11,088 nt of DNA from Caulobacteraceae bacterium UBA6225 (GTDB taxonomy: Bacteria; Pseudomonadota; Alphaproteobacteria; Caulobacterales; Caulobacteraceae): the NCBI GenBank assembly GCA_002441055.1, contig DJWR01000030.1, positions 13,840 through 24,927 of the forward strand. The letters run 5' to 3'. A model generated the notes under the pieces. It was not told where the DNA came from. It made no database searches and saw only the letters and a program-made list of their open reading frames with translations. Position numbers and translations under genes: made by a program. Numbering within the stretch: the stretch's first letter is position 1; each line of letters starts with the position of its first letter. This document shows positions 5,774 to 11,088 of this stretch, piece after piece.

Positions 5774-7456
5774 ATGAGGCTTATGCGCGAATTGCGGCCG
5801 GCCGGCTTGGCTGCGGCCCCGCTGACCGGCGCCATCCTCACCCTGGCCGCCGGGGTCATGCTGGTGGTTTCGGCGGCGACTCCGTCGGTGCCCAATCGGT
5901 TCCTTTTTCTGGCCGAACGGGCGCCGGTCATCCTGATCGAGCTGTCGCATTTCCTGTCCAGCGTCCTGGGGCTGGTCCTGATCTTTCTGGCCTTTGGCCT
6001 GCGGGCTCGCCTGGACGCAGCCTGGATCGCCACCATGGTGGTCCTCGCCGCATCCTTGCCGCTCACCCTGCTCAAGGGCATTGTCTGGGAGGAGACCGCC
6101 TGGCTGGCGGCGCTTCTCCTGGTCCTGGCGCCGTTCAGGGCCGCCTTCACCCGGGAAGCCCGCCTGTCGCGGATGGAGATTACGCCGGGCTGGCTGGTTT
6201 CGGCGGCCGCGCTCGTGGTGGGCGCGGGGCTGCTTGGCCTCTGGTCGTTCCAGAACGCCGACTATGGGCATCGCAGCTGGATCAGCGTGATGGTGGAGGA
6301 TGACGCCGCCCGGGCCATTCGCGCCTGGGTCGGCGCAGCGCTGGGGCTGCTGGCGTTCGGTATCTGGCGATTGTTCGCATCGGCCGCCACCCCGCGGGTG
6401 GTCAGCCCCGACGACCAGGATTTTCAACAGGTCCGCGCCATCCTCGCCTCGGCTCAGTCGGCGGAGCCGGCCTCCAACCTCGCCCTGCTGGGGGACAAGC
6501 GATTCCTCTTTTCCCAGAGCGGCCAGTCCTTCCTGATGTTCGGGGTCCGGGGGCGGTCCTGGATCGCCATGGGCGCGCCGGTGGGACGCCGTGACGAGCG
6601 GCTCGAGCTCCTCTGGCGCTTCCGGGAAATGGCCGACGCCCATGCGGCGCGGCCGGGGGTCTACGCCCTGGGGGCCGATGATCTTCCCGAGGTCGTGGAG
6701 CTGGGCTTCTCTCTTCAGAAGATCGGGGAGTCGGCCATCGTGCCCCTTGAGACCTTCTCGGTCGAAGGGCGCAAGCGGGGCAATCTTCGCCGGGCCTGGC
6801 GCAAGGCTGGGGAGGAGGGGGCCACTTTCGAAGTGCTGAGCCCTGCTGACGTCCCCGCCGTCCTAGAAGACCTGCAGGTGATCTCCGACGAGTGGTTGGA
6901 TCACCATGCTGGCGGTGAAAAGCGCTTCACCATGGGCGCCTTCACCCCGGCCTATGTGGCGGAATTCCCCGTCGCCCTGGTGCGGCAGGACGGCAAGAGC
7001 GTGGCCTTCGCCACCCTGTGGACCACCAGCGGGCGGACCGCGTTTTCCATGGACCTGATGCGGTATTCCGACGCCGCGCCGAAGAACATCATGGACTATC
7101 TGTTCGTGGAGCTGATCGCCTGGGGCAAGGCCCAGGGGTATCAGGCGTTTGAATTCGGCATGGCCCCCCTGGCTGGGCTGGAGGACCGCCCCTTCGCGCC
7201 GATCATGTCGAGGGTCGGCCGGCTGCTTTATGAGCGGGGCGAGGAAATCTACAATTTCCAGGGTGTGCGTCGCTACAAGGACAAGTACGACCCCCTGTGG
7301 CAGCCCCGCTACCTGGCCGCGCCCCACAAGTGGGCGATCCCCCTGCTGCTGGCCGATGTGGGACTTCTGTCCTCCGGCGGGGTGGTCGGCCTCGCAAAGC
7401 GGCCCCGCAAGACCGACGCCCGCCCCGAGGGCGAGGGCGAGGGCGCCCCGACCTAG
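5774..7456 (+). CDS. MprF/LPG-synthase-like membrane aminoacyltransferase (DUF2156), short form
   Basis: A 560-aa membrane protein. The C-terminal domain (about 210-515) is the MprF/LysX catalytic fold that transfers an aminoacyl group from aminoacyl-tRNA to phosphatidylglycerol. Visible marks are NLALLGDKRFLFSQSG (235-250), FLMFGVRGRSWIAMGAPVG (253-271), the basic stretch GRKRGNLRRAWRKAG (332-346), DYLFVELIAWGKAQGYQAFEFGMAPL (441-466) and YNFQGVRRYKDKYDPLWQPRYLA (493-515). Before it are six predicted membrane segments (roughly 14-34, 52-76, 82-104, 109-125, 138-160, 183-203). Classical MprF is about 840-880 aa with about 14 segments, so the N-terminal flippase half is missing. The ATG at 5774 has AGGA 11 nt upstream; Met4 (5783) is an alternative start. 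Whether lysine, alanine or another amino acid is used cannot be told. Confidence 0.85.
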   Translation: MRLMRELRPAGLAAAPLTGAILTLAAGVMLVVSAATPSVPNRFLFLAERAPVILIELSHFLSSVLGLVLIFLAFGLRARLDAAWIATMVVLAASLPLTLLKGIVWEETAWLAALLLVLAPFRAAFTREARLSRMEITPGWLVSAAALVVGAGLLGLWSFQNADYGHRSWISVMVEDDAARAIRAWVGAALGLLAFGIWRLFASAATPRVVSPDDQDFQQVRAILASAQSAEPASNLALLGDKRFLFSQSGQSFLMFGVRGRSWIAMGAPVGRRDERLELLWRFREMADAHAARPGVYALGADDLPEVVELGFSLQKIGESAIVPLETFSVEGRKRGNLRRAWRKAGEEGATFEVLSPADVPAVLEDLQVISDEWLDHHAGGEKRFTMGAFTPAYVAEFPVALVRQDGKSVAFATLWTTSGRTAFSMDLMRYSDAAPKNIMDYLFVELIAWGKAQGYQAFEFGMAPLAGLEDRPFAPIMSRVGRLLYERGEEIYNFQGVRRYKDKYDPLWQPRYLAAPHKWAIPLLLADVGLLSSGGVVGLAKRPRKTDARPEGEGEGAPT

Positions 7457-7505
7457 AGCATTTTCCGATAAGTGTGATGCGGTTATCGGATCGAAAAATG
7501 CTCTA
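7454..7505. repeat. Intergenic mosaic palindrome, element 1
   Basis: Outer arms TAGAGCATTTT (7454-7464) and AAAATGCTCTA (7495-7505) pair perfectly over 11 bp. Inner arms CCGATAA (7465-7471) and TTATCGG (7483-7489) pair over 7 bp, leaving a 5-nt one-sided bulge and an 11-nt loop. The AGAGCATTTTC...GAAAAATGCTCT form resembles dispersed intergenic repeats I recall from Caulobacter and Rhizobiales genomes. Its first three bases are the TAG stop of the MprF-like gene. It could act as a transcription terminator or mRNA stabiliser. Confidence 0.7.
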
Positions 7506-7518
7506 ACTTTATGATTTA

Positions 7519-7567
7519 GAGCCCTTTTTATCCGATCTGATTGAAGCGATCAGATCGGAAAGGGCTC
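7519..7567. repeat. Intergenic mosaic palindrome, element 2 (possible bidirectional terminator)
   Basis: Outer arms GAGCCCTTT (7519-7527) and AAAGGGCTC (7559-7567) pair over 9 bp. Inner arms CCGATCTGAT (7532-7541) and ATCAGATCGG (7549-7558) pair over 10 bp, with a 4-nt left bulge and a 7-nt loop. The build is the same as element 1 (GAGC outer arm, CCGAT inner arm, one-sided bulge) but the outer-arm sequence differs. It sits between convergent genes, where a two-way terminator is expected, though no long T-run follows the stem. Confidence 0.65.
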
Positions 7568-7593
7568 GCGGGGCGCCTGGTGACCCTGGGGCT

Positions 7594-7806
7594 CTAGAAG
7601 CCGGTCGGACCGGTCGAGACCCCCATCAGATTGAGCAGGTGGACCAGCACCACCAGCAATCCGGCTGCGCCCAGGAGCATGATGAACCGGTAGGGGACCA
7701 GTCTTGGGCCCCGTTTGAAATCGGGCGGGCGCGCGCCCATCCAGCCGCAGAATACGGTCAGGGCGAGCAGGCCGGCCCCGAGGGCCAGAGTGACGGAAAG
7801 CTCCAT
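7594..7806 (-). CDS. Small two-pass membrane protein of unknown function (70 aa)
   Basis: A 70-aa protein starting MELSVTLALGAGLL. Two hydrophobic segments (about 3-23 and 41-61) are separated by a conserved-looking basic loop GARPPDFKRGPRLVPYR (24-40), followed by a short tail MGVSTGPTGF. The ATG at 7804-7806 lacks a clear Shine-Dalgarno; upstream TTG extension (7842) adds residues without membrane or motif character. I recall similar 65-75 aa proteins with a PRLVPxRFIMLL core in other alphaproteobacteria, but I know no function. It is convergent with the MprF-like gene across the two palindromes. It is divergent from podJ, with a perfect CtrA box 46-61 bp upstream of its start, so cell-cycle control is plausible. 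The hydrophobic pattern and the loop support a real gene over the overlapping frames. Confidence 0.7.
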   Translation of the reverse strand: MELSVTLALGAGLLALTVFCGWMGARPPDFKRGPRLVPYRFIMLLGAAGLLVVLVHLLNLMGVSTGPTGF

Positions 7807-7851
7807 CTGCGACGCCGTAGCGCACCGGCGAGCTAGGCGCAAACAGGCCCG

Positions 7852-7867
7852 TTAACCTTTGGTTAAC
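7852..7867. promoter_or_regulatory. CtrA box (TTAA-N7-TTAAC), palindromic
   Basis: TTAACCTTTGGTTAAC is a perfect match to the Caulobacter CtrA consensus TTAA-N7-TTAAC. With the G at 7851 it forms the perfect inverted repeat GTTAACC-TTT-GGTTAAC, so the consensus reads on both strands. It lies 46-61 bp upstream of the 70-aa gene's start and about 150 bp upstream of the podJ start, and could be used by either promoter. Confidence 0.8.
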
Positions 7868-7912
7868 CCCCTCGCCCCCTGTTGCAGGCAAAGGGTTTCT
7901 GCGCGCGGCAGG

Positions 7913-7921
7913 TCATCCACA
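7913..7921 (+). promoter_or_regulatory. Near-consensus DnaA box
   Basis: TCATCCACA differs from TTATCCACA by one base. It sits about 17-25 bp upstream of the putative podJ -10, in the -35 region. From memory, podJ is one of the DnaA-regulated genes in Caulobacter crescentus, which makes the site credible here. Confidence 0.5.
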
Positions 7922-7934
7922 GCTGATCACGCCA

Positions 7935-7952
7935 AACGCTATATCTAGCGTT
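7935..7952 (+). promoter_or_regulatory. Putative podJ -10 element inside an inverted repeat
   Basis: GCTATATC (7938-7945) matches the Caulobacter -10 consensus GCTAnAWC exactly. It lies within a perfect inverted repeat, AACGCTA-TATC-TAGCGTT (7-bp arms, 4-nt centre). No good -35 hexamer is found 16-18 bp upstream, which suggests an activator-dependent promoter. The predicted start is near 7952, about 67 nt before the podJ ATG. Confidence 0.5.
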
Positions 7953-7966
7953 AACCTTGCGTTTAC
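7951..7966 (+). promoter_or_regulatory. Second CtrA-like site over the predicted podJ transcription start
   Basis: TTAACCTTGCGTTTAC fits TTAA-N7-TTAAC with one mismatch (TTTAC). It begins right at the end of the -10 inverted repeat, so bound CtrA would cover the initiation site; repression is the natural inference. Confidence 0.5.
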
Positions 7967-7991
7967 ACCCCAAGGATCGGTGGCTAGCGTC

Positions 7992-8016
7992 GAATCGCGG
8001 GGTAGGAGATCGATTC
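7992..8016 (+). promoter_or_regulatory. Two GANTC (CcrM) sites in the podJ leader
   Basis: GAATC (7992-7996) and GATTC (8012-8016) flank the podJ Shine-Dalgarno AGGAG (8004-8008). CcrM methylates GANTC and GcrA uses such sites; GcrA control of podJ is reported in Caulobacter. Here they lie downstream of the predicted start, which is unusual for GcrA activation. Confidence 0.45.
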
Positions 8017-8018
8017 GA

Positions 8019-11000
8019 ATGACGGCGGCGACGCCATGGAGCGTCAAGGGCATTGACCCGAAGGCTCGGGAGGTCGCCAAGGACCTCGCCCGACGCTCGG
8101 GGATGACCTTGGGCGAGTGGCTCAATCGAATGATTCTGGATGATGAAGGCCCGGAGGACGCCGTCTCCGAAGCCGATATCGCACGTCGTCCCGCCCCCCT
8201 GTATTTCGAGAGCGCCCGTCGGGACGATGACGCCCCGGCCCGGGTCGAGGCCGCCGAGCATCCGGCCGATGAGATGGGCCGCATCGCCCTGGCGCTTGAT
8301 CGGCTAAGCGAGCGTCTTGAGGTCTCTGAGAGCCGTACAGGCCTCGCCGTCTCTGGCGTCGAGCATTCCGTGCGCGCGGCTCTGGCGCGGATCGAGGCGG
8401 CCGAGCGGGAACATATCGCCGTGGCGGCTCGGTTTGAGGGCGCGGTCGAGGGCGTCTCCAGCGAACAGGCGCGGATCGCCGAGCGCCTGCGCCGGATGGA
8501 GGCCGAGGCCGCCGGGCCTCGCTCGGCTGAGGCCTTGCGGGCTCTGGAGGGCGCTGTCGCCAAGGTCGCCAACCATCTCTATGACGGCGAAACCCGCACC
8601 CGCGAGGCCCTGGGCGCCATTGAGGCCCGGGTCGATCGTGTTGAGGCGCAGGGGGGCTCTGAGTCGCCTGGCCTGATCGAAGAGGTCGTCGGCCGCGTAT
8701 CGCAGCGCTTGAGCGAGGCCGAGACCCGCACGGCTGAGGCGCTGGAAAGCCTGCGCGCTTCATTCGCCCACCTGGATGGGCGCATGCAATCTGTGGAAGC
8801 CGGCGAGGCGCCCGGCATCGACCGGCGGCTCGAGGACATGGCTGCGCGCCTGACCGAGCGGGTCGAAGCCGCCCGGGTGGAAATGACCCAGAAGCTGCAT
8901 GCAGCCGCCGATGGCCGGTTCGACCGCATGGAGCGTCGGCTGGGCGAGATGACCAACCACGTCCGCGCCGCCGAGCAGCGCTCGGCCCAGGCGATCGAGG
9001 CGATGGGGCGGGAGGTGCTCAGCATGGCCGAGAACCTGAACCGACGGGTCCAGACCGCCGAACATCATAGCGCCCAGGCCATCCAGACGGTGGGGGGCGA
9101 GGTCGCCCGGATCGCCACGGCCATGGAGAGCCGTCTCGGCCGTTCGGACTCCCTGCACGCCGAAGCGCTGGAGCGGCTGGGCGGTGAGATCGCCAAGATC
9201 ACCGAGCGTCTGGGCGAGAAGATCGCCACGGCCGAGCGGCGGTCCGCCCAGGCGATCGACGATGTGGGTGATCAGGTGGCCCGGGTCACGGAGCGGATCA
9301 GCAGCCGTCAGGACCGCGCCGCCGAGGAATTGTCAGAGCGGATCCGTCTGAGCGAGGAGCGCACCGCCCGCCTGCTGGAAGAGGCTCGGGAGCGGATCGA
9401 CCGCCGCCTGGCCGAAGCCCCTCGGGAGGTTGAGCCCGCCCCGGCGGCGGCGGCTGTGGCGGCCGCAGCGCCGCGCCCGTCCCCCGAGCCTGAGTCTTCT
9501 CCCTTCGGTCTTGAAGACTTCGCCGGCTTCGGCGCGCCGTCCCCCAGGTCTGAACCCTCGGCCCGGCAAGCCTTCGCCGCGGACGACGGTTTCCCATCGC
9601 CCCAGGCCTTCTCCGTCGAGGCCGAGCGTCCGCCGCTGGCGCCGGAGGACTTTGAGGCCGCAGACGGCTTTTCGCCGCCGCCGCCCGCCCAGAGCCGCCG
9701 CGCCGCTGCGCCGCTCCCCGAGCCTGATCCATTCATCGAGGACGAACCTGAGCCCGCCCCGCGGGCCATGGCCGAGCGCGCCGCCCTCGCGCCGCAGGTT
9801 CATCCCGACTATGAGGACGACTTCGGCTTCGAGGACGAGTCGGAATTCATCGCCCCATCGGCGCCCGCGAGCCGGGCCACCAGCCCCCAGGCCCTGTCCA
9901 CGCGGGAGGTCATCGCCCAGGCCCGCGCCGCCGCGCGGGCGACGCCGTCCGCCGAGCCCAAGGGACGCAAGGGCAAGGCCAAGGCCTCGGCTGAACCCAA
10001 GGACGCCGGCGGCTCCCTGTTCAGCAGCTTTTCCATCCGACCGAAGAAGCGGGCCGGCTCGACCCTGCAGACCGCCCTGCTGATCTCGGGCGGCGCGGCC
10101 TTCCTGGGCATGGCGGCCGGCGGCATGGTGCTGATGGGCGGTGATCCGTCCGGTGATCTGCCCTCGCGAGTCGCCCAGGCGGTGTCGGCCAACCGCGATG
10201 AGCCTGAAGAACTTGCCGGCCTCGAAGTTGACGGGGTCACGCCCCGGGCCTCGGTGGCCCTCTCGCCGCAACCTGGGCTGGAGGATGAGGACGCGGGCCC
10301 CACCGGCCAAATGCGCGAGGACTTTCCGGCCCTCTATGCCGAGGCGGTCCGCCAGGTCGAGGAGGGCGCCGCCGGCGGCGTCGACGAGGTCCGCCGGGTG
10401 GCCAATCTCGGCTATGCGCCGGCGCAGTTCTATCTGGCCAAGCTGTATGAAAACGGCGGTGCCGGCGTGGCCAAGGACATGACCGAAGCCCGCCGCTGGA
10501 CCGAGCGCGCGGCCCAGGGCGGCGATCGCAAGGCCATGCACAATCTGGCGCTCTACTATTTCGAGGGCGTCGGCGGGGCGAAGAACTCCACCACCGCGGC
10601 GCAGTGGTTCCGCAAGGCGGCGGATCTTGGCCTGGTGGACAGCCAGTACAATCTGGGCCGGCTGTATGAGGAAGGCTTCGGGGTCAGTCAGAACGCCGCC
10701 GAGGCCTATAAGTGGTTCATGATCGCCGGTCGCGCCGGCGACAAGGACGCCGCGGCCAGCGCTGAGCGGATCAAGGACTCCCTGACGCCTGCCGCCCAGG
10801 CTGTGGCGGAGCGGGCGGCCAGCGCCTTCCGTCCGGCTGAGCCGGTCGCGCCGACAGCGACCGCCGCGATCGGCGCCTCGCCAGAGGCTTTGAAGACCGC
10901 CCAGCGGGCTCTGTCGCGCCTGGGCTATTATCAGGGCCCCACCGACGGGACCGCCTCGCCGGCCCTGCGCCTTGCGGTCGCCGCCTATCAGCGCGATCAA

Positions 11001-11066
11001 GGTCTGGCCGCCACCGGCGCCCTCGATCAGACGACGGTTTCAAAGCTCTCCGTCTTCACGCGTTGA
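8019..11066 (+). CDS. podJ: PodJ, polar organelle localization factor
   Basis: A 1015-aa single-pass membrane scaffold that marks the pole and recruits factors such as PleC for pilus, flagellum and holdfast maturation in Caulobacter. Domains are: the N-terminal motif TPWSVKGIDPKAREVAKDLARRSGMTLGEWLN (5-36), a coiled coil (about 90-467) with a 29-residue repeat, an Ala/Pro-rich and acidic linker (475-615), a basic patch (KGRKGKAK, 648-655), a membrane segment (683-707), three Sel1 repeats (795-831, 832-867, 868-903) and a peptidoglycan-binding domain (954-1011). Order and topology match C. crescentus PodJ (974 aa). I chose the ATG at 8019 (AGGAG 10 nt upstream) because the conserved motif begins right after it; a GTG at 7980 would add 13 residues with poor SD spacing. 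In Caulobacter the periplasmic part is cleaved to give PodJ(S). The upstream region carries CtrA, DnaA and GANTC signals. Confidence 0.88.
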   Translation: MTAATPWSVKGIDPKAREVAKDLARRSGMTLGEWLNRMILDDEGPEDAVSEADIARRPAPLYFESARRDDDAPARVEAAEHPADEMGRIALALDRLSERLEVSESRTGLAVSGVEHSVRAALARIEAAEREHIAVAARFEGAVEGVSSEQARIAERLRRMEAEAAGPRSAEALRALEGAVAKVANHLYDGETRTREALGAIEARVDRVEAQGGSESPGLIEEVVGRVSQRLSEAETRTAEALESLRASFAHLDGRMQSVEAGEAPGIDRRLEDMAARLTERVEAARVEMTQKLHAAADGRFDRMERRLGEMTNHVRAAEQRSAQAIEAMGREVLSMAENLNRRVQTAEHHSAQAIQTVGGEVARIATAMESRLGRSDSLHAEALERLGGEIAKITERLGEKIATAERRSAQAIDDVGDQVARVTERISSRQDRAAEELSERIRLSEERTARLLEEARERIDRRLAEAPREVEPAPAAAAVAAAAPRPSPEPESSPFGLEDFAGFGAPSPRSEPSARQAFAADDGFPSPQAFSVEAERPPLAPEDFEAADGFSPPPPAQSRRAAAPLPEPDPFIEDEPEPAPRAMAERAALAPQVHPDYEDDFGFEDESEFIAPSAPASRATSPQALSTREVIAQARAAARATPSAEPKGRKGKAKASAEPKDAGGSLFSSFSIRPKKRAGSTLQTALLISGGAAFLGMAAGGMVLMGGDPSGDLPSRVAQAVSANRDEPEELAGLEVDGVTPRASVALSPQPGLEDEDAGPTGQMREDFPALYAEAVRQVEEGAAGGVDEVRRVANLGYAPAQFYLAKLYENGGAGVAKDMTEARRWTERAAQGGDRKAMHNLALYYFEGVGGAKNSTTAAQWFRKAADLGLVDSQYNLGRLYEEGFGVSQNAAEAYKWFMIAGRAGDKDAAASAERIKDSLTPAAQAVAERAASAFRPAEPVAPTATAAIGASPEALKTAQRALSRLGYYQGPTDGTASPALRLAVAAYQRDQGLAATGALDQTTVSKLSVFTR
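8970..9317 (+). repeat. Four 29-residue (87-bp) repeats in the PodJ coiled coil
   Basis: Units start at PodJ residues 318, 347, 376 and 405 with exact 29-residue spacing (8970, 9057, 9144, 9231). Each opens with a form of AExxSAQAI and carries GxxVxxI in the middle: AEQRSAQAI, AEHHSAQAI, SDSLHAEAL, AERRSAQAI. A fifth unit (9318-9404) keeps the length but little sequence. The DNA copies have diverged, so this is an old protein-level repeat. Confidence 0.75.
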
Positions 11067-11086
11067 TCGGCCGGCGGGCGGGCCGA
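11067..11086 (+). terminator. Hairpin just after podJ, possible terminator
   Basis: TCGGCC (11067-11072) and GGCCGA (11081-11086) form a 6-bp GC-rich stem with an 8-nt loop directly after the TGA. The window ends two bases later, so a T-run cannot be checked. Confidence 0.4.
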
Positions 11087-11088
11087 CC

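Noticed and set aside
7550..7891. Alternative minus-strand frame of 113 codons over the small membrane gene
   Set aside because: It runs through the palindromic repeat and lacks membrane segments or motifs. The 70-aa frame has a coherent two-helix hydrophobic pattern.
9333..11000. Long minus-strand open frame (555 codons) opposite podJ, and 5735-6643 opposite the MprF-like gene
   Set aside because: Low-complexity Gly/Arg-rich translations without domains. The opposite strand encodes a full PodJ or MprF-like protein with recognisable domains.
1..11088. tRNA, rRNA, CRISPR, transposase, integrase or toxin-antitoxin genes
   Set aside because: None seen on either strand; the only repeats are the palindromes, the CCG run and the PodJ protein repeat.

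Overview
The window looks like chromosomal DNA from a Caulobacter/Phenylobacterium-type alphaproteobacterium (Caulobacterales). The evidence is GC-rich coding sequence, a PodJ polar-organizer gene at the right end, a perfect CtrA box, GANTC (CcrM) sites and Caulobacter-type -10 elements. There is no sign of phage, insertion sequence, plasmid or CRISPR.

Left half (1-5612, all minus strand): five acyl-CoA dehydrogenase (ACAD) genes run head to tail and are transcribed right to left from the divergent region near 5.65 kb. Four are full-length paralogs of 397-407 aa, all starting MADFG. They resemble the large, catalytic subunit of heteromeric ACADs (PimC/FadE29 type). The fifth, cut by the left edge, resembles the small, signature-poor subunit (PimD/FadE28 type). 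Gaps are 31-75 bp and most genes have a clear Shine-Dalgarno, so this is probably one operon. An internal promoter and operator is possible at about 3.06 kb. The expected role is alpha,beta-dehydrogenation of unusual acyl-CoAs (dicarboxylic, branched, or sterol side chain); the true substrate cannot be read from the sequence.

Middle (5613-7593): a 161-bp divergent regulatory region separates the ACAD operon from a plus-strand MprF/LPG-synthase-like gene with six predicted membrane segments and a C-terminal DUF2156 aminoacyltransferase domain. The usual large N-terminal flippase part is missing. Two mosaic inverted-repeat elements follow, between this gene and a convergent small membrane-protein gene.

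Right (7594-11088): the 70-aa membrane protein (minus) and podJ (plus) diverge from a 212-bp region packed with cell-cycle signals. These are a palindromic CtrA box, a near-consensus DnaA box, a -10 element inside an inverted repeat, a second CtrA-like site and two GANTC sites. PodJ is complete: N-terminal motif, long coiled coil with a regular 29-residue repeat, Pro/acidic linker, one membrane segment, three Sel1 repeats and a C-terminal peptidoglycan-binding domain. The window ends in a hairpin just after its stop.

I see no wholly new system. The items best worth following up are the multi-paralog large/small-subunit ACAD operon with its palindromic operators, the stacked podJ control region, and the conserved-looking small protein sharing the CtrA box.
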